DNA of 64,000 nt from contig NZ_JACOGF010000015.1 in the NCBI RefSeq assembly GCF_014284335.1, forward strand, positions 62,001 through 126,000. The letters are read 5' to 3'. The position numbers were made by a program, and so were the translations under genes. The notes under the pieces are model-generated. The model was not told where the DNA came from. It made no database searches and worked only from the letters and a program-made list of their open reading frames with translations. This DNA comes from Undibacterium hunanense. Its GTDB lineage: Bacteria; Pseudomonadota; Gammaproteobacteria; Burkholderiales; Burkholderiaceae_D. Below, piece after piece: positions 54,442 through 63,772 of the stretch (positions are counted from its first letter, which is position 1; each line of letters begins with the position of its first letter).

Positions 54442-54834
54442 ATGAAGCCAGAACTGCTCTATCTTTGCTATGCCACGGCGCTGACCGGTGTTTTGTGGGT
54501 GCCGTATGTTCTTGAACGGGTGCTGACCCGTGGGGTGATTTCTGCGGTTGGGTATGAAGAGCAACCGAAACCTCAGTCCAAATGGGCGCAAAGGTTGATG
54601 AAGGCGCATGGCAATGCGGTGGAAAATCTGGTGGTGTTTGCCACGCTGATTTTGTTGGCAAATGCCATGGGCGTATCGAACGCTATCGTCGCCACGGCCA
54701 GCATGCTGTATTTCTGGGCACGTCTGGTACATGCTGTCACTTACACGCTGGGCATACCCTGGATACGTACGCTGGCTTTTCTCACGGGTTTTGCGGCACA
54801 GGCGATGGTGGCCGTGCAATTGCTGCTGCATTAG
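54442..54834 (+). CDS. MAPEG-family membrane protein
   Basis: A 130-residue protein with GGGAGAC before the ATG. It has four membrane helices and the MAPEG pattern: ERVLTRGVISAVGYE, then RLMKAHGNAVENLVVFATLI (the R-x-x-x-A-H-x-N-x-x-E-N signature) and FWARLVHAVTYTLGIPWIRT. Eukaryotic MAPEG proteins make leukotrienes or use glutathione; the bacterial small forms have unproved roles. Located next to the export cluster but on the other strand and of normal GC content. Confidence 0.88.
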   Translation: MKPELLYLCYATALTGVLWVPYVLERVLTRGVISAVGYEEQPKPQSKWAQRLMKAHGNAVENLVVFATLILLANAMGVSNAIVATASMLYFWARLVHAVTYTLGIPWIRTLAFLTGFAAQAMVAVQLLLH

Positions 54835-55033
54835 GAGCCAGCGAGAAGTTTTGACGAGCTTGGCACTATAGACCACGCTGCGCACTATACGGCGCGGTGT
54901 GGGATGCTGCGTTGTTTTCAGCTCGAGTTCATCTCGTTTTTGGCTCGTTTTTGGCTTGTTTTCATCTCGTGTTCCACCGCGCTTTCTATCCCGCTTTCCT
55001 TTCCATTTCATTTACCTTGCTGGTGCACTGCAC

Positions 55034-55417
55034 ATGATTGAAATCATCTTTGAAATCTTTGGCGAAGTGCTGTTGCAGTTGTTTGCTGAAATTCTGGCAA
55101 ATTGTGGCGGTCTTGCCTGGAACAGGCGTCAGCAAGGGCCGGTTAACCCGTGGCTGGCAGGCTTGGGTTATACCGTTTTCGGTCTGGTCGCTGGTAGTGT
55201 CAGCCTGTTGATTTTTCCTCACCACTTTATCCATGCGGCGTCGGCACGTCTGCTGAATCTGGTGCTGATGCCGGTTGGTATCGGTATCGTGTTGGCGCTG
55301 GTGGCCGGTTGGCGATCTGGTGGCAGTGCACGTTCGCCAATGAACCGCTTTGCCTGCGGTTATCTGTTTGCGCTGAGCATGGCCATCGTGCGCTACGTTT
55401 ATACAACATCGGCATAG
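55034..55417 (+). CDS. Small membrane protein of unknown function
   Basis: ATG 55034 (MIEIIFEIFGEVLLQLFAEI) is chosen; the frame extends upstream but with a Ser/Arg/Phe-rich low-quality sequence. The 127-residue protein has an amphipathic N terminus and three membrane segments (GLGYTVFGLVAGSVSLLIF, LNLVLMPVGIGIVLALVAGW, ACGYLFALSMAIVRY). No family is recognised. Weak ribosome binding site. Confidence 0.6.
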   Translation: MIEIIFEIFGEVLLQLFAEILANCGGLAWNRRQQGPVNPWLAGLGYTVFGLVAGSVSLLIFPHHFIHAASARLLNLVLMPVGIGIVLALVAGWRSGGSARSPMNRFACGYLFALSMAIVRYVYTTSA

Positions 55418-55645
55418 CGCGAATGCCAATTCCGTGGCAGGCCAGCCTGCCTTGGTAAATATGTTGATTTTGCCTGATACAAATCAGTTTTATGCGCGTG
55501 TTACAGGCATGTGTCAATGTATGATGAAGTCATAAGCGTGCACTTTAAGCGGAATACACGTTTTTTGACATATACGCAAGATTACTTCCTGTACTATTGT
55601 CGATAGGAAAGATTGCTTTCAGGAGTAATTCTCGGAGTCTCAGGT

Positions 55646-56776
55646 ATGCCCACTAAAAGGACGGGGATCAGGCGTGGTCTGGATCTGGTGTTAGGCACCG
55701 GAAAGGCGATGCGCATCCGTACCAGTCAGTTTGTATTGGCTGCATTGTTGATGCTGGCCAGCATGGGCGTGCTGTTTTTCATGAAGGCTGTTGGTATTGC
55801 CGGTATGGGCGATGTCACGATCTGGGCCAGTTGTTGCACAACAGGGCTTGTGATTGTGTATGTGTTGATACGCAGTGGTTATTCGATGCGCTGGGCTGAT
55901 CCGTCGATGGCCTTTGTGCAAATGTTAAGTGCCATTGCCTGTAATGCAGCTGCTTTTGCCCTGGCGGGGGATGGCCGTGGCGTGACTTTGCCGCTGCTGG
56001 CGGTGATACTGATGTTTGGTATGTTTGGTTTGTCGATACGCCAGGTGGTCACTGTTGCGGTATATGGTCTGGTCTTGTTTGGTGCAGCCATCCTGTTTGC
56101 ACTTCAGCATGAGGGCGGCAACGACGCCGCGTCCTTGTACGGGGCCTATTTCTTCATGGTGGTGATTGTACTTGCCAGTTCCACCTTCCTGACCTGGCGT
56201 CTGCGTGAAATGCGCGAGCATATGCGCCACCAGAAGCAGCAACTGACGCAGGCGCTGGAAAAAATCCAGCTGACGGCCAATCATGATGAATTGACCGGCA
56301 CCGCCAACCGACGTTATATGCTGGAACTGATACAGCGCGAAACCCAGCGTACCAACCGCACATCGCATCCCTTGCTGGTGGCCATGCTGGATATTGATTA
56401 TTTCAAGCGGGTCAATGATGCTTATGGCCATCAGGCTGGTGATATGGCATTGCAAAAATTTACCCAGACGGTACAGGCCAATATCCGCACCACCGACACA
56501 TTGGCGCGCTGGGGTGGCGAAGAGTTTCTTGTTCTGTTGACGGAAACAGAACTTGATGTCGGTCTGATTTGCCTGGAAAGGGTACGTGCTGCCGTGGCTG
56601 CTGATGTGATCATCTTTGCCGGATCACATATCAACTTTACGGTATCGATAGGTGTCGCTCAATACAAGGTAGGTGAACCATTTGAAAAAACCGTCACCCG
56701 CGCCGATGAAGCACTATATGCCGCGAAGGCGCAGGGACGTAACCAGATTTGTCTGTCTGGCATGGAAAAAGTTTAG
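55646..56776 (+). CDS. Membrane-bound diguanylate cyclase with I-site
   Basis: ATG 55646 (MPTKRTGIRRGLDLVLG) is preferred over the upstream TTG. The 376-residue product has about six membrane helices in residues 28-190, a short coiled-coil linker (MREHMRHQKQQLTQALEKIQ), then the GGDEF domain: NHDELTGTANRRYMLELI, AMLDIDYFKRVNDAYGHQAG, and the active site RWGGEEFLVLL. RTTD lies exactly five residues before GGEEF, an intact inhibitory site. It makes cyclic di-GMP in response to a membrane-sensed signal that is unknown. No partner gene adjacent. Confidence 0.92.
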   Translation: MPTKRTGIRRGLDLVLGTGKAMRIRTSQFVLAALLMLASMGVLFFMKAVGIAGMGDVTIWASCCTTGLVIVYVLIRSGYSMRWADPSMAFVQMLSAIACNAAAFALAGDGRGVTLPLLAVILMFGMFGLSIRQVVTVAVYGLVLFGAAILFALQHEGGNDAASLYGAYFFMVVIVLASSTFLTWRLREMREHMRHQKQQLTQALEKIQLTANHDELTGTANRRYMLELIQRETQRTNRTSHPLLVAMLDIDYFKRVNDAYGHQAGDMALQKFTQTVQANIRTTDTLARWGGEEFLVLLTETELDVGLICLERVRAAVAADVIIFAGSHINFTVSIGVAQYKVGEPFEKTVTRADEALYAAKAQGRNQICLSGMEKV

Positions 56777-56798
56777 GCAGTGGACTAACTAACTGTAA

Positions 56799-57623
56799 CT
56801 AACTGCGGCTGGACAGATAAAACTGCCTTTCAAAATGGCTCATGTCACTGAACTGCGTAAATTCGGGGTTGCCTAATTCAATGATGGGCAGCTTTTTTTT
56901 CAGCTTGCTCAGCATTGCCTGGAAATTCTTTTGGTAAGTGCTTGCCTCGCAGTTACTGAACTGCTTCACGTAATAGCCACCCGTGCTATGAAATTCATAG
57001 TTGTCATGATTCGCTTGCCTGATGCCGGTCGCCAGTGACAGGCGATTGCGCAGGTCGCTCAGCTTTCTGGCCTCGGCATCATCTATGCATTTGAGCGGGA
57101 TGGCAGTCCTGATTTTTTGCCTGGGGGTGTCATCAATGACGAAGCGCAGTGGCAGTGTGACGCCAAGATCAAACTGGCGCAGGCGTTCAGCCAGGTAGCG
57201 ATGGCATTCTTCCAGCGGTGCATCGAGCGGCAGGCCATGCGGCCAGTTGCCGGGCCGCCTTACCGCATCTACCACTCCTTCAAAAATCGTCACATGATAC
57301 GAAGTGGGCGGTAGCCAGGTGATATTTGTTTTGCCTGTCAGGTCTTGCAACTGCTGCCAGGCGATTGCAACTTCGGTATGTGTCGCGCTGGTGGGCGGCA
57401 GGTGGCAGATGATGGTATTACCGGGGAAGAACTGCACTTCTCCTGCTGTGCCGAATTTTTTACCCGGCCCGGTATCCGCAGGTTTGGTGGTGGGAACAGG
57501 GGATGCGCCATCGCAGGCTTGTGCTTCAACAGCACCGGCCCAGGCAGGCTTGAGCAGGCTGGCACCGACTGCACCGACCGTGCTACCCAGCCCTAACAGT
57601 AATCGTCTTCTGCTGATTTGCAT
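56799..57623 (-). CDS. Tat-exported DUF1868 / 2H-phosphoesterase-like protein
   Basis: ATG 57623 (MQISRRRLLLGLGS) is chosen: it begins a twin-arginine signal (S-R-R-R-L-L), cleavage after AWA. The 274-residue product contains two H-x-T/S motifs of the 2H phosphoesterase fold: YHVTIFEGVVD near residue 135 and NYEFHSTGGYYVK near 220, framed by NTIICHLPPTS. Such enzymes open cyclic phosphodiesters. It follows the TonB receptor gene by 72 bases, same strand, suggesting an operon. This parallels the TonB receptor plus Tat-exported phosphodiesterase at 8-11.7 kb. Confidence 0.75.
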   Translation of the reverse strand: MQISRRRLLLGLGSTVGAVGASLLKPAWAGAVEAQACDGASPVPTTKPADTGPGKKFGTAGEVQFFPGNTIICHLPPTSATHTEVAIAWQQLQDLTGKTNITWLPPTSYHVTIFEGVVDAVRRPGNWPHGLPLDAPLEECHRYLAERLRQFDLGVTLPLRFVIDDTPRQKIRTAIPLKCIDDAEARKLSDLRNRLSLATGIRQANHDNYEFHSTGGYYVKQFSNCEASTYQKNFQAMLSKLKKKLPIIELGNPEFTQFSDMSHFERQFYLSSRS

Positions 57624-57695
57624 GTGATTTTCTCCATCTTGCCCGTGGCAGCGTACCTGGCCGCCACGGGCTATCAATTTTTTTGAGTGTCTGTT

Positions 57696-60413
57696 TTACA
57701 TGGCGTAGGTCAGGCCGAGGAATAGCGCACGACCATTGTCAAATTCTTGCTGTACCAATTGTTGTTGCAGGCCGGTGGTGCGGCCCGGATGTGCATTCAA
57801 GAGATTTTTTGCCTGCATCACAATGCCCAGCCGTTTTGAATACGCATATTTGATCTGGCTGTCAAAGGTACCAAAGGCTTTGTAATACACATCCTGCGCA
57901 GCATTGGTAGTGGACAGGGTGATCAGGGTTGGCCCAGTCCAGTTATAGCTGAGTTGCGCGCTGACATTGCCATTGCCCCACAACAGCGACGCATTGGCGA
58001 TGGATTTTGCCGATTCCAGCAGGGCTGGCATTTGCCTTTGCGTTTTGTTTTGCATGGTGATGGAAGACGGGTTCATGTCCATGATGGTGTAATTGAAGCT
58101 TGCACCAAACTGATTGAAAGGGGCGGGCAGGCTGCTGAATTTTGTATTCACCAATTGCAGTTCCAGCCCGGTGACGCTGGCACTGCCAACATTCTGTGCC
58201 TGCGTTGTATTACTTTGGTAAATGGTGCCGGCTATCGTCACGTTTTCTGTGCGGGTGAGCTTGGCAATTTCATTGTCGATGTCTTTGCGGAAAACACCGG
58301 CCGAGATCATGCTGGTGTTGGATGGATACCATTCCAGCGATGCATTGAAATTATTGGCCGTGCGCGCTACCAGGTTGGGATTGGCCTGGGTGATGCTGAT
58401 GGTGGTGCCGCTGACGCTGTTGGAATTTTGTGCCAGGTCAGCATAGGTAGGGCGGCCCAGTGATTTGTTGTAGGCTGTTCTTAATTTGAGGCTGTCGCTG
58501 AAATCATAGATCAGGTTCAGAGACGGCAGGGCTTTGGCATAGGACGAATGCATTGCGCTTGGGGCAAAGACGGCAGTCTGGTTCAGCGGCGCAGGCACAT
58601 AGGTGTCGATATCGAGTTTGGTTTCTTCATAGCGCAGACCTGCCGTGGCTGACCAGTTTTTGGCACGGTAGGCTGCCATGGCATAGGCCGCATTCACATC
58701 TTCCTTGATGTTGAAGTCTTTTTGCGTGCTGTTGGTGATCATGGTGGCGCTGGACAGAACGTACTTGCCCGGATTGGCGTTCAGGTAAGCCTGTGCATTG
58801 GCAGGATCAGCCAAAAGCAGGGTCTGACCGTTGCTGGTGTACGGTGTGATTGCTACGGAGCTGGCACCTACTGCAGATAGCGGGATGCTGACGCCGGTCG
58901 CAGGAATGTATTTCAATACTTCATCGAAGTTATAGTTTTGTGTCAGCTTCCTGGATTGCAGGCCTGTTTTGTAACCCCAGCCGGTAGAGCCTTCCTCCAG
59001 GTTTTTTGAAAAACTGATTTTCGCGACGACTGAACGGTTTTTGCTTTGTTCGTCATTGCGTGTGTTTTCAGTCTGTGTAAAGTTTCTGGCATCTTGCAGA
59101 TAGGCGCGGTTGACCGGTGTCAGGACAGGCATCTGGCCAGGTTGGGCGCTGTAGTTATACGCCAGGCTGGCAGAGTTGGCGCTGACGAAGGTATATAACT
59201 GCGATTCTTGCCGGTAGCTGCCCAGTGCACTGTTGACGACGGCTTCAATCACGCTGTCTTTGGCTGGCATGTAGGCAAAACCGGCTTCTACATAACTGAT
59301 GCGGCGGGTTTGCGTGAAGGCAGAATAGTCAGTTTGTGATTGCCCCACGCCGACGCTGCCTTCAGTGGCGGAAATGATATTGACAGGGGAAGTCGCTGCC
59401 GTGGCATTTTGCAGCCATTGCGAGCGGCGGTCTTCGGTGTTGACATGTTCGAACGCACCTGCGGTCAGGTGGGCGCTCAGGTTTTCGCGGTTATCATAAT
59501 CAAAGCGGGCGAACAGGCTTTTGCGCTCGCGGTTATTGTCATAGGTCAGCCATCTTTCGCGGTCCGGGAAGGCGATGCTGCCATCCACGCTGGCTGTGGT
59601 CTGGTTGATTTTGGCCGCATTGGTCTGGCTGCCTGTGGTCGGGAAATAACTATAGCTGTCGAGCGACGTCAGCAAGGACGACGATTGCCGTTTGTAATAA
59701 CCGGCAGACATCAGTACACCGAACTGATTATCGCTGCCAAAGGTATTGCTGATGGTCATTTCAGCTTGCCCGGATGGTTTGGAATCACTCTTTTCCAGCG
59801 CCCGCCATTGCGAGACATCGGCCCTGCCAGAGACATGAAAGCCACGTTTATCCAGGCCGCTGCGGGTCACCAGGTTGGTGGTGCCACCGATGGCATTGCC
59901 ATCCATGTCGGCATTCAGGCTTTTATAGATATTCACCTGTTTTGAAAATGACGAAGGCAGCACGTCCAGCGACACTGTTCTTCTGGTGGTTTCTGTGCCG
60001 GGGAAGGTGATGCCATCAATGGTCAGGGTATTGTAATCAGGGTTCAGACCACGCAGGGTCATGAACTGTGCTTCACCCCGGCCATTGTTCAAAATCATCG
60101 ACACCCCGGCCACACGCTGTACTGCTTCGCCCAGGCCAAAGTCGGGGATGGAGCCGATTTCATCGGAAGAAATACCGTCGGCTATGGTATTGCCGTCACG
60201 CTTCAGCGAGATGGCCTTGTTCAGCGCCAATGCCTTGCCGGTGACAGTAATCGTGCTGACTTTATCGTCTTCGGCGGTTTGTGCAGTTTGTGTGGTTTGT
60301 GCGTAGGCACTGTTAACCGCCAGGGCAATCAGGCTCAGGCCACATAGCTGTGGCAACAGGGCAGGCTTGCGCTGGAGATGGCGGCAATCACGGAAATAGG
60401 GTGCTGGTTTCAT
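57696..60413 (-). CDS. TonB-dependent receptor, large (Caulobacter type)
   Basis: A 905-residue protein with signal peptide ending NSAYA|QTT. TonB box candidate STITVTG near residue 53. The plug includes GIPDFGLGEAVQRVAGVSMI-like sequence (read SIPDFGLGEAVQRVAGV), MTLRGLNPDYNTLTIDGITF and LDVLPSSFSKQVNIYKSLNA, typical of the TIGR01782 group that takes up oligosaccharides and other large ligands. Long barrel, terminal LFLGLTYAM. It delivers an unknown substrate, probably to the Tat-exported phosphoesterase-like protein encoded next. Confidence 0.92.
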   Translation of the reverse strand: MKPAPYFRDCRHLQRKPALLPQLCGLSLIALAVNSAYAQTTQTAQTAEDDKVSTITVTGKALALNKAISLKRDGNTIADGISSDEIGSIPDFGLGEAVQRVAGVSMILNNGRGEAQFMTLRGLNPDYNTLTIDGITFPGTETTRRTVSLDVLPSSFSKQVNIYKSLNADMDGNAIGGTTNLVTRSGLDKRGFHVSGRADVSQWRALEKSDSKPSGQAEMTISNTFGSDNQFGVLMSAGYYKRQSSSLLTSLDSYSYFPTTGSQTNAAKINQTTASVDGSIAFPDRERWLTYDNNRERKSLFARFDYDNRENLSAHLTAGAFEHVNTEDRRSQWLQNATAATSPVNIISATEGSVGVGQSQTDYSAFTQTRRISYVEAGFAYMPAKDSVIEAVVNSALGSYRQESQLYTFVSANSASLAYNYSAQPGQMPVLTPVNRAYLQDARNFTQTENTRNDEQSKNRSVVAKISFSKNLEEGSTGWGYKTGLQSRKLTQNYNFDEVLKYIPATGVSIPLSAVGASSVAITPYTSNGQTLLLADPANAQAYLNANPGKYVLSSATMITNSTQKDFNIKEDVNAAYAMAAYRAKNWSATAGLRYEETKLDIDTYVPAPLNQTAVFAPSAMHSSYAKALPSLNLIYDFSDSLKLRTAYNKSLGRPTYADLAQNSNSVSGTTISITQANPNLVARTANNFNASLEWYPSNTSMISAGVFRKDIDNEIAKLTRTENVTIAGTIYQSNTTQAQNVGSASVTGLELQLVNTKFSSLPAPFNQFGASFNYTIMDMNPSSITMQNKTQRQMPALLESAKSIANASLLWGNGNVSAQLSYNWTGPTLITLSTTNAAQDVYYKAFGTFDSQIKYAYSKRLGIVMQAKNLLNAHPGRTTGLQQQLVQQEFDNGRALFLGLTYAM

Positions 60414-60592
60414 TTGTCATCCTCTTGGTTAGTTCGTCTGCCCTGGAAAAAGGGTCAGCTCGTCTTTTTTTATTTTATTCACTTCCTGTGACTTAATTAT
60501 TACATGAAACCTGAACCATGTATGATTTTGTGGTTTTTATGTGAATGATTGCTTTACTGGCAAATTTAAAGAGGGGGCGCTACCTGGGCGGA

Positions 60593-61028
60593 CGCATTGC
60601 TGTCCGGAATAATGCCCTTGACTCGTTCTGAACATCAAGTACGAGCAGTGTCCTGGTGATTTTTATATGTCGAAGACTTAATTCTGCAAATGAACATTCT
60701 TGCCGGCGGTCGTGCTTGAAGCTCCTTCCCCTTCAAGGGGAGATTTGTGGGAATTCGCAAAGCGCAGCTTTGTGCCGCAAATTTCTAAGCAGCCTGCAAG
60801 CTGCGCGGTGGAATGGTTGGAATGGGGATGGGTTTCCGGCGTAAATTCATCTATCGTCAATTGACCGAAACCCATCCCCACCCTAAGCCGTCCACTGCGC
60901 CGCTTGCAAGCGGCTTAGATTCTGTCGGCACAAAGCGTGCTTTGTGAAACCCCGACGCCATCCCCTTGAAAGGGAGGGAATTTATTCGTTATTGTTTGTC
61001 AAGGACATTATTCTGGACAGCAGTGTTG
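60593..61028. mobile_element. MITE-like inverted-repeat element, copy 2, with nested REP insertion
   Basis: Ends GCATTGCTGTCCGGAATAAT (60594) and the reverse complement of ATTATTCTGGACAGCAGTG (61007-61025) match each other and the inner ends of the element at 13170-13592. The core matches copy 1 closely, but a ~75-bp GC-rich palindromic unit (60887-60962) replaces the short AACCCTCC of copy 1. It fills most of the 60414-61205 gap; nothing else is recognised there. Confidence 0.65.
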
Positions 61029-61205
61029 GCGGACGAGAATGACGGTCTGTAATGACAGAATTAAGCCAGCCAATTGCCTAGCACGCATATTTACTCAGCG
61101 TAAGTGATTTAATTTTTATATAATTAATTCAATCGTGTGCCGTGGTGATGCTACTGTCGGCAGATCTTTATTGTGCTTTGTATTCACCTTGAATTTGCCA
61201 TTTCA

Positions 61206-62378
61206 ATGCCACATCAAAATAATCCTCATTCCAGCCTGCGGTTTCACAGCAAATTTTCGCGTGAAGTCCGTGAGCCTGTCACGGTGACCGCCAATGAAAG
61301 GCAGTTGCTGGATCTGGTGCGCCGCAAGGTGGCGGTGACGCGGGCGGATCTGGCCAGGGTGACTGGTCTGGCGGCACAATCCGTCATGCGACTGGTGGAT
61401 GACCTGGCCGCACGGGGTTTGCTGGTATTTACCGATGCCCTGCCCAGCAAGGCCAGGGGCAAACCCAGTCCCCAGATTGCCCTGGTGGCAGACTTTGCAT
61501 TTTGTATCGGTGCCTCTATCGCCACCGATGAAATCAATCTGGTGCTGATCGATTTTGCCGGCAACCTGATCGGGCAGTCCACCAAACGCATGGCCCCCAT
61601 TACGCGACTGGAATTGTGCAGCTACTTGCGTATCGCCATAGACCAGTTGCTGGACCTGCACCCGATGGCGCGCAATCGCCTGTTTGGGGTGGGCGTGGGC
61701 ATGACAGGTTTTTTTGTCGGCCAGGGCGCCAGACTGAACCCGCCCGAACCTTTGGATGACCTGGCGCTGATCGACCTCGATCTCTTGCTGGAAAAAGAAC
61801 TGGGCTACCCGGTCTGGCTGGACAATGACGGCAATGCCGCAGCCATCGGTGAAAGCCTGCTGGGCGTGGGCATGCACTGCCAGAATTTTGCCTATCTGTT
61901 CTTTAGTCATGGATTTGGCGGCGGTATTGTGTACCAGGGCCAGTGCATGCGCGGTGCCCATGGCAATGCCGGTGAATTTGCCGGTTTCCTGCCGGGGCAG
62001 GGGCTGGAAAGGCCAACGCTGGAAATGCTGCGTCTGATGTGTCATGAAGATGGCCAGTCCTTTGCCACTATCCACGACATGCTGGAGCAGCTTAACCCAG
62101 CCTGGCCTTGTGTAGACCGCTGGATAGACCGTTGCCTGCCAGCGCTGACGCTGGTGACATCTGCCATTGTCGGCATACTTGATACCGAACGCATTGTCCT
62201 GGGAGGGCGTTTGCCAAAGGTACTGGCAGAGCGCCTGATCGCCAGGCTGGTCATCGACAATATCCCCAGACGTGGGGTGCAACGCCCACAGGCGCTCATT
62301 GTCGCTTCAGAAATCAGTGGTGACGCAACGGCCATTGGTGCAGCATCATTACCTTTGAAGCAGCATTTTTTCTTTTGA
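61206..62378 (+). CDS. ROK-family transcriptional regulator
   Basis: ATG 61206 (MPHQNNPHSSLRFHSKF) is chosen. Of 390 residues, the N terminus forms a winged helix (VTRADLARVTGLAAQSVMRL, VDDLAARGLLVF). The ROK domain follows: VGVGMTGFFVG, YPVWLDNDGNAAAIGESLLG (sugar/phosphate site) and FFSHGFGGGIVYQGQ, MRGAHGNAGEFAG. The Cys-rich zinc motif of glucokinase-type ROK proteins is absent, so it probably binds a sugar rather than phosphorylates it. The next gene is an MFS exporter, 96 bases downstream; regulation of it or of an unlinked sugar gene is possible. Confidence 0.88.
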   Translation: MPHQNNPHSSLRFHSKFSREVREPVTVTANERQLLDLVRRKVAVTRADLARVTGLAAQSVMRLVDDLAARGLLVFTDALPSKARGKPSPQIALVADFAFCIGASIATDEINLVLIDFAGNLIGQSTKRMAPITRLELCSYLRIAIDQLLDLHPMARNRLFGVGVGMTGFFVGQGARLNPPEPLDDLALIDLDLLLEKELGYPVWLDNDGNAAAIGESLLGVGMHCQNFAYLFFSHGFGGGIVYQGQCMRGAHGNAGEFAGFLPGQGLERPTLEMLRLMCHEDGQSFATIHDMLEQLNPAWPCVDRWIDRCLPALTLVTSAIVGILDTERIVLGGRLPKVLAERLIARLVIDNIPRRGVQRPQALIVASEISGDATAIGAASLPLKQHFFF

Positions 62379-62474
62379 CGTACTGATAATCGCTGTCACC
62401 AAACTGTCATGGCCATATTATTGCTGGCTGCTACCATGGGAACTGAATTTCTCCTCAGGTAAAAGAAAGCGCTG

Positions 62475-63758
62475 ATGCCCGTAAAAACAATCCAACAGAT
62501 GCGCCAGGGCACTTTGCTGTTTGTGCTGGTGCTGCTACTTGGCTTGCATCCTGTGGCCAGCTATCTGTATTTGCCAGCGTTGCCATTGTTGAAAGTGCAG
62601 TTGGGCATCTCTGACGCCGAAGCGCAAATGACGTTGTCGATACTGGTCATCAGTTTTGGCTTTGGCCAGATTATCTGGGGGCCGGTGGCCGACAGGCTGG
62701 GGCGCAGGTGGGTCTTGTTGTTTGGTCTGGGCATGTTGCTGCTTGCCAGCTTGTTCGTCACGTTCACCAGCGAACTTGGTGTATTGCTGGCAGGCCGTGT
62801 TTTTCAGGGGCTGGGGATTGCTGCTGCCGGTGTCTGTGCACGCGCCATTGTGCGTGACTGTTTTCAGCCGGTGGATGGGATACGCATATTGTCGCTGTCT
62901 TTCTCCTGGCTGGGCCTGATTTCACTGACTGGCCCGCTGCTTGGTGCCAGCCTGATTTATGTCGGCGGCTTTCGTGCCGCGCTGGGTACGCTGATAGTCT
63001 GTAGTGCGCTGGCCTTGGTGTTCATTGCCCTAAGACTGCCGGAAACGGCTCCGGCCACCATGGACACTGATGACACCGATGACGTTGAACACGCTGAACA
63101 CGCTGAACACGCTGAAAAAACGAGCATCGCCGATATCCTGAAACAGTGCATGCACCAGTTCCGGCAGATTTTGCAACACCCGCTGTTTTTAAGTTATGCG
63201 GCGCTGACGGCATTCAGTTATTCCGGCCATTATTTTTTCCTATCGCTGTCTCCCTTTGTTTTTACTGATCTGTATGGACTGGATGCGCTGGATCTGGGGT
63301 ATCTGTTTTCCCTCAGTTCCCTGGTACATCTTGCCGGTACGTTTGCCTGCCGCAAATGGCTGGCTGAGCATGGCATACGCACGACTTTGAAAATCGCGGG
63401 TTTGATTACGTTGATTGGTGGTGTCGCCATCGTGATGCTGAACCAGATGGGCTGGCAATCGATCTGGGCCATCCTGCTGCCGCAATCACTGTTCTTGTTT
63501 GCACATGCCATTCACCAGTCCTGCGGCCAATCGGCCGTGTCGGCACCGTTCAGCAAACTGGCGGCGACGGCGTCTTCGCTATGTGGTTTCCTGATTACAG
63601 CGGTGGCCATTGTGCTGGGTGAAATCCTGAAAGCTACATTACCAGCAGGCCGCGAAGGCATGGTCGAAGGTATAGGCATATGCGCACTGCTGACAACCGC
63701 TGTTGCCTGGACCTGGGTGCAGCGGTATGGTGATGTTGCACGGCAGGCAGATGCATGA
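62475..63758 (+). CDS. Bcr/CflA-type MFS drug or metabolite exporter
   Basis: A 427-residue protein with 12 membrane helices. Loop 2-3 has the MFS motif A (GPVADRLGRR); ARAIVRDCF and SLTGPLLGASLIYVGGFRAA in TM4-5 are typical of the Bcr/CflA group that pumps drugs, sulfonamides or metabolites out in exchange for H+. The central loop contains a 9-bp repeat encoding EHAEHAEHAE (63088-63114). It lies downstream of the ROK regulator gene on the same strand. Confidence 0.88.
   Translation: MPVKTIQQMRQGTLLFVLVLLLGLHPVASYLYLPALPLLKVQLGISDAEAQMTLSILVISFGFGQIIWGPVADRLGRRWVLLFGLGMLLLASLFVTFTSELGVLLAGRVFQGLGIAAAGVCARAIVRDCFQPVDGIRILSLSFSWLGLISLTGPLLGASLIYVGGFRAALGTLIVCSALALVFIALRLPETAPATMDTDDTDDVEHAEHAEHAEKTSIADILKQCMHQFRQILQHPLFLSYAALTAFSYSGHYFFLSLSPFVFTDLYGLDALDLGYLFSLSSLVHLAGTFACRKWLAEHGIRTTLKIAGLITLIGGVAIVMLNQMGWQSIWAILLPQSLFLFAHAIHQSCGQSAVSAPFSKLAATASSLCGFLITAVAIVLGEILKATLPAGREGMVEGIGICALLTTAVAWTWVQRYGDVARQADA
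63088..63114 (+). repeat. 9-bp tandem repeat inside the MFS gene
   Basis: The unit GAACACGCT occurs three times, giving EHA repeats in the cytoplasmic loop; length change would stay in frame. Confidence 0.8.
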
Positions 63759-63772
63759 ATGGGCGGTGGTCT

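Noticed and set aside
61203-62282. 359-residue reverse ORF over the ROK gene
   Set aside because: His/Gln-rich mirror frame; the forward frame carries a helix-turn-helix and ROK motifs.
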